A DNA stretch of 64,000 nucleotides, from NCBI RefSeq assembly GCF_963667775.1, contig NZ_OY764015.1, positions 3,151,001-3,215,000 on the forward strand, written 5' to 3'. Under the pieces are notes generated by a model. It saw nothing but the letters and a program-made list of their open reading frames with translations. It was not told the DNA's origin and did no database searches. The first letter of the stretch is position 1. Each line of letters begins with the position of its first letter. Below are positions 40,167 to 48,674 of this stretch, piece after piece. The position numbers and the translations under genes are program-made. The stretch comes from an uncultured Trichococcus sp. GTDB taxonomy: Bacteria > Bacillota > Bacilli > Lactobacillales > Aerococcaceae.

Positions 40167-41474
40167 ATGGCATTTACAGCACTTTTTATAATATTAGCAG
40201 TTTTGGTGGTACTTCTTTTAGCCGGAGTACCCATCTCTATTGCTCTAGGCATTTCTTCAGTCATCGCAATTTTACCGACCGTTGATTTTGACATCACCAT
40301 GATCACGGCAGCGCAGCGTATTTTCTCAGGCATGTCGAATTTCACATTGATAGCCATCCCATTCTTCATTTTGGCTGGTAACATCATGAACCAAGGTGGG
40401 ATAGCCGAGAAGTTGGTCAATCTGGCATTGAGGATGTTAGGCAAAGTCCCGGGATCGCTACTGCACACCAACATCATGGGAAATGCGATGTTCGGAGCCA
40501 TCTCCGGTTCCGCTACGGCAGCCGCTGCCGCTATCGGCGGCGTCATGAACGAACAAGAACGTAAAGCGGGGTATGATATCCATTTGGGTGCTGCAGCAAA
40601 TATTGCTTCTGCACCGACCGGTCTATTGATTCCGCCGAGCAATACCTTGATCACCTACTCTTTGGTGAGTGGCGGTACATCGGTTGCGGCACTGTTCTTG
40701 GCAGGTTATATACCCGGTATACTCTGGGCACTCGGGTGTTCCCTTGTGGCTCTTTTCATCGCTAAAAAACAAGGATATAAAGGCAATGCAGAAAAATTCA
40801 GCTTTAAAGCATTAGGGAAAGCCTTCATCGAAGCTTTGCCTGCGCTTTCCCTGATCATCATCGTCATCGGCGGTATCATCGGAGGCGTATTCACGGCAAC
40901 GGAAGGTTCGGTGGTGGCCGTAGTGTATAGTTTGATCCTTTCGATGTTCTTCTACAGGACAATCAATGCGAAGCAACTGTACAATATCTTTGTCGAGAGT
41001 GCCGAAATGAGCGGCATCATCGTCTTCCTGATTGGGGTTTCCAATATTATGAGCTGGGTGATGGCCTTTACCGGTATTCCTCAAGCCGTCTCCGATGCTT
41101 TATTAGGTTTCACGGACAATCCATACGTCATCTTGCTGATCATGAACATCATTTTGTTGATTGTCGGTACATTTATGGATGTAACACCTGCTATCTTGAT
41201 CTTTACACCGATTTTCCTTCCGATTGTGCAGACATTCGGCATGCACCCGATCCATTTCGGGATCATCATCGTATTCAACTTGTGTATCGGAAATATCACG
41301 CCGCCAGTTGGAAATACCCTATTCGTCGGGGTAAGGGTCGCAAAAGTCACGATAGAGAAAGTTATGCCACATCTAATCAAATTCTATGCGGCTATTTTGA
41401 TCGTACTCTTGCTGGTCATGTACATTCCGGCCTTAAGCATGTTCTTGCCTGAACTGTTCGGCCTTGTAAAATAA
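40167..41474 (+). CDS. TRAP transporter large permease, DctM family
   Basis: Ion-coupled transport subunit with about 12 membrane segments. 435 residues; AIPFFILAGNIMNQGGIAEK, GSATAAAAAIGGVM, TGLLIPPSNTLITYS and GNITPPVGNTLFVG are signature loops, including the discontinuous-helix Asn/Pro motifs that bind sodium. GGAGG precedes the ATG. Third gene of a complete dctPQM operon ending in a strong terminator. Confidence 0.92.
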   Translation: MAFTALFIILAVLVVLLLAGVPISIALGISSVIAILPTVDFDITMITAAQRIFSGMSNFTLIAIPFFILAGNIMNQGGIAEKLVNLALRMLGKVPGSLLHTNIMGNAMFGAISGSATAAAAAIGGVMNEQERKAGYDIHLGAAANIASAPTGLLIPPSNTLITYSLVSGGTSVAALFLAGYIPGILWALGCSLVALFIAKKQGYKGNAEKFSFKALGKAFIEALPALSLIIIVIGGIIGGVFTATEGSVVAVVYSLILSMFFYRTINAKQLYNIFVESAEMSGIIVFLIGVSNIMSWVMAFTGIPQAVSDALLGFTDNPYVILLIMNIILLIVGTFMDVTPAILIFTPIFLPIVQTFGMHPIHFGIIIVFNLCIGNITPPVGNTLFVGVRVAKVTIEKVMPHLIKFYAAILIVLLLVMYIPALSMFLPELFGLVK

Positions 41475-41508
41475 AGACATGCTGAAAAGCATTTACTAAA
41501 AGACGTTC

Positions 41509-41553
41509 AAAAAGTCCCATATCACCCATTTTAGGTGTTATGGGACTTTTTGT
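41509..41553 (+). terminator. Terminator of the TRAP operon
   Basis: AAAAAGTCCCATATCACC / GGTGTTATGGGACTTTTT, 18-bp near-perfect stem. Confidence 0.93.
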
Positions 41554-41878
41554 TATTGAGCCGTAAGACTTCTGTAGGTGTCGGCCTGTTGGACAATGCA
41601 GGTTAGTACGAACACATCATGCAAACCAAGCAAGCAGACCTGATTCTGCAAGGCGGAGCGCTTCTCTGCAACGGGAACGGCTGGAGGGTGCAGACGAGGA
41701 ACGTCGCGACATTAATTTTGAAGCGCATAACCATTCGTGCCAAAGAGTGCAGAAAAGGAAATTGCGGGTTGTTATTCTTGCAAGGGAATTATGGCTGTCT
41801 CAAAATAAAAAAACAGTGCTCAAGAAAATACCTAGAGATTCACAATTCTCAACAAGTTACTATTTCCCATAATTACAA
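41554..41878. other. Gene-poor stretch between TRAP operon and AT-rich islet
   Basis: About 325 bases with no ribosome-site-supported gene. Composition changes along it from mixed to AT-rich. A 98-codon frame at 41619-41915 has no ribosome site, is Cys/Arg-rich in an unstructured way, and runs through the terminator-like element at its end, so it is not called. Confidence 0.5.
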
Positions 41879-41913
41879 TTTGGAGATTCCGTTCGGAAGA
41901 GTGGGATTTTTTT
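41879..41913 (+). terminator. Terminator-like element at the left edge of the islet
   Basis: AGATTCC pairs with GGGATTT (with G-T pairs) around GTTCGGAAGAGT, then T-run. Nearly the same sequence, in direct orientation, is at 45746-45782. Confidence 0.6.
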
Positions 41914-42008
41914 AATCAAGTAATTTATCTGCCAGCATCAGCAATTGCATGAAGAACTAAATTTGATAATTTCTTTTATCTTAAAATCTATCGTGGGCAA
42001 ATATATTT

Positions 42009-42022
42009 AAAAATGTTACAAT
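42009..42022 (+). promoter_or_regulatory. Extended -10 promoter of the 440-residue gene
   Basis: TGTTACAAT (TG, one base, TACAAT). The 14 bases AAAAATGTTACAAT recur exactly before the second transcription unit of the islet at 43581. Confidence 0.55.
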
Positions 42023-42055
42023 TTATTTAAAATATAACAATCAGGAGAATGTATG

Positions 42056-43378
42056 ATGAACGAATCCTATATTATTACAGGCACAGTTGTGGTTATTTTT
42101 CTGTTAGCCTTTTTTATTTTAAAGGCAATACCCAAAAAGATTGTCTCTGATAAAAATGACTATATGATTGTAGAATCACCAGATGCACAAATGATAAATG
42201 AAGAGCAAAACCATTTTGGAGATGAGAATCAGGCACTCATTTCAGTCTCAAGAGTACCAATGAATGTTGGAGTGGAAGAAAGTCGTTTGCATGAGATAAC
42301 GGATCCAAATATAATGACAAGGCTTTCCTCGTTGAGCCCGGCTATTGTTAATGCACTCAGAAAGACAAAGACAGTAACGACCACAACGACGACAAAAATA
42401 TCTGGAGATTATTATCAAGTCAGTCTAAAAAAAGGCGGAGAACTAGTAAAATCAAAGAATATGGAGAATGCTTATCGTGGTTTTACTCGCGGTCCTAAGG
42501 GAGTAAAAGAGCAGGCAAACTTGATGAAAGTCAGCCCAACCAAAACTAAAAAAATAACGACAAATACCAGGATGGCAACATCTGCAGTGGCAAATGTCAT
42601 GAACGTTGCCTCACTTGTCGTGGGTCAGTACTATATGTCTGAGGTAAATTCAAAGTTGGAAGGCATAAATAAATCATTAAGTGCAATAAGTGATTACCAG
42701 AAACGTGAATTCAAGAGTCGTGTTCGTTCTCTAGTTGTTAATGTTCAATCCATATCAACATTTAGTGAGGAAATTTTTGAAGACGAAACTATTCGAAATA
42801 ACAAGCTCATACACTTGCAACAGTTGCAAGAACAAACCACACAACTGTTAGAACAAGTCAATCTTGAAATTGAAGAATTGATTCAAAAGGAGACACAAAT
42901 TAGCTATGAGGAATATTCAAGTATCGTCAAAACACTAGACGGTTTAGTTTTCTTTCAAAAAATACTGCTTAGGGTTTTACAGGAAATTGGGAAATTAACG
43001 GTTGTTTTTGGAAACGGAAAGTTATCCCAAGAAAGTAGCTTTTCTGTAATGCATACCTATGTAGAACAAATTGCAATATTAAGCGATGACTTGGCCGTCT
43101 GGCAGGATCAATACATAGATAATTTTGCAATCGACTTGGATGCAAGTAAACGCAGAAAACAAGGGATTGAGGGTGTGGTTACAAATATTACAGGAGTGAT
43201 TAAAGACGACTGGCGATATGCTAAATTAGAAGAAGGCTTAACGGTTAAGATCAAACAGCAAATGACTCCTGATAAGATTGAGTGGAAGTCTCAAGAGACA
43301 GACCTATATCAAAAAGATCTTCAACTTTTAATAAAAGATGGGAAAACATATTTGTGGTTACCAGAAGAGATAAGTTAG
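42056..43378 (+). CDS. Membrane-anchored protein of unknown function, 440 residues
   Basis: I do not recognise the family. One N-terminal membrane segment (about residues 5-25) is followed by a Lys boundary, so the bulk is probably cytosolic. A Thr-rich stretch KTVTTTTTTK (about 104-113) precedes a basic region; a second weakly hydrophobic stretch ATSAVANVMNVASLVVGQYY (about 173-192) leads into a long helical, probably coiled-coil part (about 195-300) with NSKLEGINKSLSAISDYQKR. The C-terminus is mixed. AGGAG is eight bases before the ATG at 42056 (five before the one at 42053). AT-rich codons unlike the flanking operons suggest transfer. Confidence 0.7.
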   Translation: MNESYIITGTVVVIFLLAFFILKAIPKKIVSDKNDYMIVESPDAQMINEEQNHFGDENQALISVSRVPMNVGVEESRLHEITDPNIMTRLSSLSPAIVNALRKTKTVTTTTTTKISGDYYQVSLKKGGELVKSKNMENAYRGFTRGPKGVKEQANLMKVSPTKTKKITTNTRMATSAVANVMNVASLVVGQYYMSEVNSKLEGINKSLSAISDYQKREFKSRVRSLVVNVQSISTFSEEIFEDETIRNNKLIHLQQLQEQTTQLLEQVNLEIEELIQKETQISYEEYSSIVKTLDGLVFFQKILLRVLQEIGKLTVVFGNGKLSQESSFSVMHTYVEQIAILSDDLAVWQDQYIDNFAIDLDASKRRKQGIEGVVTNITGVIKDDWRYAKLEEGLTVKIKQQMTPDKIEWKSQETDLYQKDLQLLIKDGKTYLWLPEEIS

Positions 43379-43510
43379 GACTATTAGGGAAGATAAAACC
43401 TCTAAGTTCTTCAGATATGTGCGAGTACCTAAGAATCTAAGCACGGTATTCAGATTACACCAATTGGTCTATATTATGGATGTGCTTGATAACGTTCGAG
43501 GACAATAGCA

Positions 43511-43542
43511 AATGTACCTGAAATTTCGTCATCAGGTACATT
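43511..43542 (+). repeat. Inverted repeat between the islet genes
   Basis: AATGTACCTGA / TCAGGTACATT, perfect 11-bp stem with 10-base loop; no T-run. May terminate weakly or stabilise the upstream mRNA. Confidence 0.55.
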
Positions 43543-43580
43543 AATTCAACTTGAGATCCTTTTTAAGCATTGTGCGCAAA

Positions 43581-43594
43581 AAAAATGTTACAAT
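43581..43594 (+). promoter_or_regulatory. Extended -10 promoter of the exonuclease operon
   Basis: TGTTACAAT about 33 bases before the first gene, with the same 14-base core as the promoter at 42009. Confidence 0.55.
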
Positions 43595-43626
43595 AATGTC
43601 GAAATATATTCATAGGTGGTGGTTAT

Positions 43627-44019
43627 ATGAAAAATCCATTTGTTCACAAAACGAATCAAGAAGAATATGAGAAATCAATCCAAAGAGTTTTACCGAAAGA
43701 TCCGAATAAATTTATCACTGAGAGACCTACATCTGGTGAAATTGTTGCATTGTGGTGGACCACTTCAAAATTTGGTTATACTGATGAAAAATATATTCCC
43801 AAATATTTTAAAAGAGTTTATCGTATTGATATGCCAAAGCAAAGGGAAATGTTTATCCGGGCGGGAGTATTGAATATAGAGAATGATAAATATTTTCTTA
43901 CACAAGAAGGGCAAAATCTAATTGATAAGTATACAGAGATTATTAACAATCATAGAAATTCAGCGGGAGACTCTTTCAATATAGAGAGAAAGAAAATCGC
44001 TGATGTTTCCTTATATTAG
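43627..44019 (+). CDS. Small protein with winged-helix-like C-terminal half, unknown function
   Basis: 130 residues, first gene of a tight three-gene operon. I do not recognise a named family. The middle reads like a short DNA-binding or wedge domain: EKYIPKYFKRVYRIDMPKQR, then MFIRAGVLN and YFLTQEGQNLI, the pattern of small winged-helix domains that end in a beta strand and LT-x-x-G. It ends with a polar tail. GGTGGTGG precedes the ATG. Twelve bases separate it from the exonuclease gene, so they are likely to work together. Confidence 0.68.
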   Translation: MKNPFVHKTNQEEYEKSIQRVLPKDPNKFITERPTSGEIVALWWTTSKFGYTDEKYIPKYFKRVYRIDMPKQREMFIRAGVLNIENDKYFLTQEGQNLIDKYTEIINNHRNSAGDSFNIERKKIADVSLY

Positions 44020-44031
44020 GCGGTGAATTAT

Positions 44032-44901
44032 ATGAGTGATGAGATTAATGAGTATATCGCTATTGATATTGAAACTACTGGATTGGATTTTGATTTTGAC
44101 GATGTAACTCAAATTTCAGCGGCAAGATATATTGACGGAGTGGAAGTTGATTATTTTGACACTTTTGTTAAAACCGATTACATTCCAATTGAGATTACAG
44201 AGTTGACAGGTATTACTGAAGATCAAGTTCGAAATGCGCCGACACTGGAAGAGGTTATGCCCTATTTTATGGATTACTTAGGTAACAAAGTTTTGCTAGG
44301 ACACAATGTTAAAAATTTTGATTTTCCATTTTTGAGAGCAAAGGGTTATGATATTGCATCTGGGCATACTGTTTATGATACAAGATACTTTGCCGCTACT
44401 AGAAAACATGAGGCGGTGAATAATCAGCTAGGAACTTTGAAAGTTAGGTTTGGTATAAATGCAGTTTCACATAATTCTCTTAATGATGCTCGTATCACAG
44501 CATTAATTTTTGAAGAATTATTAAAATTAGAGAATATAAAGAAAGCAATAAATTCAAGAGTTAGAGGATCAAATGTCCCTGAATTGGATGATGTGGATAC
44601 TACACCATTTTTTGAAGGTATTACTTTTGTTGTAACTGGAGCATTTAACGAATCCAAGTACAGTCGTAAACAGATTGAAGCATTAATTAATCAACATGGT
44701 GGGAAAGTTTCTTCTAGCTTGTCAGAAAAAACAGATTATTTTATTCAAGGTGTTCAAGTATCTACAAATCTTACTGATGGTAAGCATAGTAATAAGGAAT
44801 TAAAATACATGGGACTTGTTGAGCAAGGGGTCGATGTTTATAAAATTGACGGTAATGGGTTCAACGAGTTAATTACTGAGTACAGGAAGTTGGGTGTCTA
44901 A
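44032..44901 (+). CDS. DEDDh 3'-5' exonuclease with C-terminal BRCT domain
   Basis: Predicted DnaQ-like nuclease fused to a BRCT module. 289 residues. Exonuclease domain 1-165: Asp12 and Glu14 in IDIETTG, Asp97 in HNVKNFDFPFL, His147 and Asp152 in SHNSLNDARI: the complete DEDDh set. BRCT domain about 193-272: FEGITFVVTGAF, then RKQIEALINQHGGKVSSSL and KTDYFIQG, as in the BRCT of NAD-dependent DNA ligase. The ATG at 44032 has GGCGGTGA eight bases upstream. Flanked by two unknown genes in one operon. A DNA repair, replication or defence role is inference. Confidence 0.85.
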   Translation: MSDEINEYIAIDIETTGLDFDFDDVTQISAARYIDGVEVDYFDTFVKTDYIPIEITELTGITEDQVRNAPTLEEVMPYFMDYLGNKVLLGHNVKNFDFPFLRAKGYDIASGHTVYDTRYFAATRKHEAVNNQLGTLKVRFGINAVSHNSLNDARITALIFEELLKLENIKKAINSRVRGSNVPELDDVDTTPFFEGITFVVTGAFNESKYSRKQIEALINQHGGKVSSSLSEKTDYFIQGVQVSTNLTDGKHSNKELKYMGLVEQGVDVYKIDGNGFNELITEYRKLGV

Positions 44902-44904
44902 TTT

Positions 44905-45531
44905 ATGAGTGAGCTAAAAAAAATCACTTCGGTGAATGGTACTGTTTATCTGTTCAATGATATTCCGCATGAACAAAGAAACAAGAATGGAATTGCTTCT
45001 GGACAGTCGGTGTTAATGTCTATTTATGAACCAGATCCATTTTATTTTACCGAGGATATTCAATTAATTCGGTATACCGATATTGCAATAACAGAAAATG
45101 CTTCATCGAAAGAGGAGAAGTTTTTCGAGTATGTAAAACAAAATTCTCCAGTCGCTTACAAAAAGAAGATAGTAGATGATTACGAGATTTTAGATTACAT
45201 CCATTATGCACCCCAATTGAAGTTTAAGCATAATTTAGTTGACGGAGTTTTGACTATTGAAGGTGAGATTAAGGATAGAAATAGTAAATTTCCTATTCAG
45301 AATCCTTATATTTACGTGGGAAATCCGAAAGATGAAGTTGAGTTAGATGAACAATATCACTTTAAATACGTTGTTGAGGGGATTGACGAAACAACAGATG
45401 AATTGAAAGTGCCTTTTGTGTTAGGAACTTCAAAAGCAGAGTATGGACGTTCTTTCAATATGAAAAATTTTGAGGGAAAGTTGCTGACGCCAACTGAAAT
45501 TAGTTCCGTAAAAGCTAAGATTAAAAAGTAA
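44905..45531 (+). CDS. Unknown protein, 208 residues, third gene of exonuclease operon
   Basis: I do not recognise the family. No membrane segment or signal; the N-terminus LKKITSVNGTVYLFNDIPHEQR and the central HNLVDGVLTIEGEIKDRNSK suggest beta-rich modules. Acidic middle (DEVELDEQYHF) and basic C-terminal tail (KAKIKK). Starts three bases after the exonuclease stop with GTTGGGTG upstream, so it is coupled to it. AT-rich like its neighbours. Confidence 0.66.
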   Translation: MSELKKITSVNGTVYLFNDIPHEQRNKNGIASGQSVLMSIYEPDPFYFTEDIQLIRYTDIAITENASSKEEKFFEYVKQNSPVAYKKKIVDDYEILDYIHYAPQLKFKHNLVDGVLTIEGEIKDRNSKFPIQNPYIYVGNPKDEVELDEQYHFKYVVEGIDETTDELKVPFVLGTSKAEYGRSFNMKNFEGKLLTPTEISSVKAKIKK

Positions 45532-45745
45532 AACAATCATTCTGTATAGTAGCAACTTTTGTGCTAATTGGTGTAAGTTTTCATATACACGTCCGGTTTC
45601 TGTTTCATCAATGTTTATGGAATTTTTATGGAATTGTAAATCTTTTTACCCTTGATATAAAGGAATTTATAGGGCCAGAGTTCCAGTTGTTTGTGGCAAG
45701 ATAAACGTACATTTATCAAAACATCAATATATCGAATGATACAGA

Positions 45746-45782
45746 TTTGGAGATTTCATTCGAAAGAGTGACATCTCTTTTT
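45746..45782 (+). terminator. Terminator at the right edge of the islet
   Basis: GAGAT.TCA pairs with TGA.ATCTC around TTCGAAAGAG, then five T. About 26 of 30 positions match the element at 41879-41913. The 210 bases before it show no gene. Confidence 0.65.
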
Positions 45783-45822
45783 GCTCGCACCCAAAAAAAA
45801 TAAAAAAATTCCAAAATCGCCG

Positions 45823-45874
45823 TTGACTTTAGGAATCGGTTCCATTATACTCTGTTTATGAAATCGATACCACA
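45823..45874 (+). promoter_or_regulatory. Promoter and operators of the LacI-glucosidase-PTS operon
   Basis: TTGACT (45823), 17 bases, TATACT (45846). Two operator-like sites: GGAATCGGTTCC (45832-45843) inside the spacer and TGAAATCGATACCACA (45859-45874) just after the -10. The second shares ATCGATACCACA with the palindrome at 46917, so the LacI protein probably represses its own promoter. Confidence 0.75.
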
Positions 45875-45895
45875 AGCAAGAAGGGAGTGATTCGC

Positions 45896-46894
45896 ATGGC
45901 GACGATCAAGGACGTTGCGAAAAAGGCAGGGTTGTCCGTTTCGACAGTATCCCGGTACTTGAACGACCATCCTTATATTTCAGATGAGAAGAAGAAACGC
46001 ATCAAAGACGCGATGGATGAATTGAACTATTCGCCCAGCATGGTGGCGACGCAACTGCGCTCGAAAAAAGGCACGATGATCGGGATCTTGGTTTCGCGCA
46101 TAACGAATCCATTTTTCTCCTACCTGGTGGATTCAATCGAAAAGAACAGCAAGTTGTTGGGCTACAATGTGTTGGTCATGCAGACCTACGACGACCCGGC
46201 GGCCGAGCTGAAGATGCTGGAGTTGCTGAAGCAGCAGGTGATCACGGGTTTGATCATGTGCTCAGTCGAAGGGAATCCCGATGTGATCGAAACGTACCAG
46301 CAGTATGGACCCATAGTTTTCTGCATTGAAAGGATTCCGGGTTCGACGATTCCGCAAGTCTATACCGACCAGGAACAGGCGACTTTTGAAGCCACAAATT
46401 ACCTGATCGCAAAAGGCTACAAAAGAATCGCCTACTGCACAGGCGGCAGCCTGACAAAGGGCGGCCACGGAAATGCCCGAACTGCTGGATTCGAGAAGGC
46501 GCTATTGGAAAGCCGGCTTCCGATGAAGAAGGATTGGATTTTCAAGGAAGTCCATACGATTGCGGATGGCCATCGCATTGCGGAGACCCTTTTGAGCCTG
46601 CCGGAAAGCAACCGTCCGGATGCGATCTTTACGGGCAGTGACGAAGTGGCCAGCGGCATTCTGCAGAAGATCCTGCAGGCTGGAAAGAAAGTTCCCGAGG
46701 ATTTGGCGATCATGGGCTTCGACAATCAGCCGTTCACGGCGATGCTGGCGGTCAAGTTGACGACGATCGCGCAACCGGTCGATGCATTGGGAAGAGAAGC
46801 CACGAAGGTGTTGGTAGCGCAGATCGAAGAGACTGCTTATCAGATAGATACGACAGATTTGAAATTAGAATTGATCAAACGGGAATCCGCTTAG
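45896..46894 (+). CDS. LacI family transcriptional repressor
   Basis: Sugar-responsive repressor of the following glucosidase and PTS genes. The ATG at 45896, seven bases after GGGAGTGA, gives 332 residues; N-terminal helix-turn-helix TIKDVAKKAGLSVSTVSRYL (3-22) and hinge helix, then a periplasmic-binding-type effector domain with GSDEVASGIL and AIMGFDNQPFTAML. Operators with the same half-site flank the gene. It resembles MalR-type regulators of alpha-glucosides. Confidence 0.92.
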   Translation: MATIKDVAKKAGLSVSTVSRYLNDHPYISDEKKKRIKDAMDELNYSPSMVATQLRSKKGTMIGILVSRITNPFFSYLVDSIEKNSKLLGYNVLVMQTYDDPAAELKMLELLKQQVITGLIMCSVEGNPDVIETYQQYGPIVFCIERIPGSTIPQVYTDQEQATFEATNYLIAKGYKRIAYCTGGSLTKGGHGNARTAGFEKALLESRLPMKKDWIFKEVHTIADGHRIAETLLSLPESNRPDAIFTGSDEVASGILQKILQAGKKVPEDLAIMGFDNQPFTAMLAVKLTTIAQPVDALGREATKVLVAQIEETAYQIDTTDLKLELIKRESA

Positions 46895-46916
46895 GCGGGT
46901 TCTCAAAAAACAGAAA

Positions 46917-46934
46917 TGTGGTATCGATACCACA
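46917..46934. promoter_or_regulatory. LacI-family operator, 18-bp perfect palindrome
   Basis: TGTGGTATCGATACCACA between the repressor and the glucosidase gene, 16 bases before the latter's start. Likely third operator of the operon; it could also roadblock read-through. Confidence 0.8.
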
Positions 46935-46949
46935 AACGGAGGAGTCAGC

Positions 46950-48674
46950 ATGAAGAACGCAATCAGGGAAAGAAAGGACAGTGAGCACATGGAACATAAG
47001 CAATGGTGGAAAGAGGATGTCGTGTATCAGGTTTACCCGAAAAGTTTTTATGACAGCGATAACGACGGCAGCGGCGACATCAAAGGGATCACGCAGAAAT
47101 TGCCTTACCTGGAGGAATTGGGGATCACGATGCTGTGGATCTGTCCGATCTTCACTTCGCCGATGGTAGACAATGGCTACGACATTTCCGATTACCAAGG
47201 GATCCAGCCCGAGTTCGGTTCGATGGCCGATTTTGAGGAATTGCTGGATGAAACCAAGAAGCGGAACATCAGCATCATCCTGGATCTGGTCGTGAACCAT
47301 ACTTCTGATGAACATGACTGGTTCAAGCAGGCTTTGCGCAATCCGGAAAGCAGGTACCGGGACTATTATATATTCAAAGAAGGCAAGAACGGATACCCGC
47401 CGAACAACTGGCGCTCCATCTTCGGAGGCAGCGTCTGGGAAAAAGTGCCGGGCGAAGAAAACAATTATTATTTCCATACCTTCGACAAAAGGCAGCCGGA
47501 CCTGAACTGGGAAAACCCAACTTTGCGCGAGGAAATATACGCGATGATCAATTGGTGGCTGGAAAAGGGCATTGCCGGATTCCGCATCGACTCCATCACC
47601 TTCATCAAAAAGGATCAGGATTACGGCGATGTGCCGGCCGATGGTGCGGATGGGTTGGCCAGCGTGAAGCACAAGGGCAGGAACCGCCCGGGAATCGCCG
47701 ACTTTTTGGCGGAACTGAACCGGAAAACTTTCAACAACTATCCATGCGTTTCTGTTGGCGAAGCGCCCGGTGTGACTTATGATGAATTTGACCAATACAT
47801 CGGGGAAGGCGGCTATTTCAACATGATCTTCGATTTCCATTACGCGGATATCGATGTGGAGAACGGCAGCGAATGGTTCCGCAAGACCGACTGGAAGTCG
47901 AAGGAACTGAAGGAACTGATTTTCGAAAGCCAAAAAGCTATCCAAAAATCCGGCTGGGGAGCGAACTTCCTGGAAAACCACGATCAGCCGCGGTCCCTTT
48001 CCAAATACATCAAGGATGCAACTTACCAAAACACTATCGGCGCGAAAGCCTTGGGAACCCTCTTCTTCTTTTTGCGGGGGACGCCATACATCTATCAGGG
48101 GCAGGAAATCGGCATGAAGAATTTCAAACGGGAAACGATCGCTGACTTCAATGATGTGTCCAGCCTGGATAACTATCCGCGCGCGATGCTGGAAGGGTTC
48201 ACTGCGGAAGAATCGCTCGCCTTTGTGAATCAGCGCTCCCGCGACAACGGGCGCACGCCTTTCCAATGGGACGCCACGAAAAATGCCGGCTTCAATGAGG
48301 GCGCGGAACCTTGGCTCAAACTGTTGGGCGATCACGAAGAAGTCAATGCAGCGAATCAAGTGAATGATCCGGATTCTATCTTCAGCTTCTATAAACAGAT
48401 GATCCAACTCAGAAACCATTCCATCCATAGGGGGACGCTCATCTATGGAGAGTTTAGTCCGTTGGAGACGCCTGATGATGTGATCGGCTATGAGCGCGTC
48501 GGGGATGAGGTCATCCAGATTTTAGTGAACATGAGCAATCAGGAAACCGCAGTTGAGAAGGTTTCCGGAGAAATTTTGTTAAACAACTACGAAACCATTG
48601 ATCAATCCGGAACGCAATCGATTTTGAAACCATACCAAGCCATCGTGATCAGAAAGGATGAAGAAAATGTCTAA
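46950..48674 (+). CDS. Alpha-glucosidase, GH13 (oligo-1,6-glucosidase subfamily like)
   Basis: Cytosolic hydrolase of alpha-glucosidic sugars or their phosphates. 574 residues: WWKEDVVYQVYPKSF at the start, DLVVNHTSDEH (112-122), nucleophile Asp214 in GFRIDSITFIK, acid/base Glu271 in SVGEAPG, and Asp345 in NHDQPR. Ser215 after the nucleophile differs from the Val usual in alpha-1,6-specific and trehalose-6-phosphate enzymes, so linkage preference may differ. GGAGG seven bases before the ATG at 46950 supports that start over the ATG at 46989. Overlaps the PTS gene by eight bases, so its substrate is probably what that PTS imports. Confidence 0.9.
   Translation: MKNAIRERKDSEHMEHKQWWKEDVVYQVYPKSFYDSDNDGSGDIKGITQKLPYLEELGITMLWICPIFTSPMVDNGYDISDYQGIQPEFGSMADFEELLDETKKRNISIILDLVVNHTSDEHDWFKQALRNPESRYRDYYIFKEGKNGYPPNNWRSIFGGSVWEKVPGEENNYYFHTFDKRQPDLNWENPTLREEIYAMINWWLEKGIAGFRIDSITFIKKDQDYGDVPADGADGLASVKHKGRNRPGIADFLAELNRKTFNNYPCVSVGEAPGVTYDEFDQYIGEGGYFNMIFDFHYADIDVENGSEWFRKTDWKSKELKELIFESQKAIQKSGWGANFLENHDQPRSLSKYIKDATYQNTIGAKALGTLFFFLRGTPYIYQGQEIGMKNFKRETIADFNDVSSLDNYPRAMLEGFTAEESLAFVNQRSRDNGRTPFQWDATKNAGFNEGAEPWLKLLGDHEEVNAANQVNDPDSIFSFYKQMIQLRNHSIHRGTLIYGEFSPLETPDDVIGYERVGDEVIQILVNMSNQETAVEKVSGEILLNNYETIDQSGTQSILKPYQAIVIRKDEENV

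Noticed and set aside
41619-41915. 98-codon plus-strand frame after the TRAP operon
   Set aside because: No ribosome site, odd composition, reads through a terminator-like hairpin.
46875-48428. 517-codon open frame on the minus strand opposite the glucosidase gene
   Set aside because: It mirrors the GC-rich coding strand of a clear GH13 gene, lacks a ribosome site, and its product shows no known motif.
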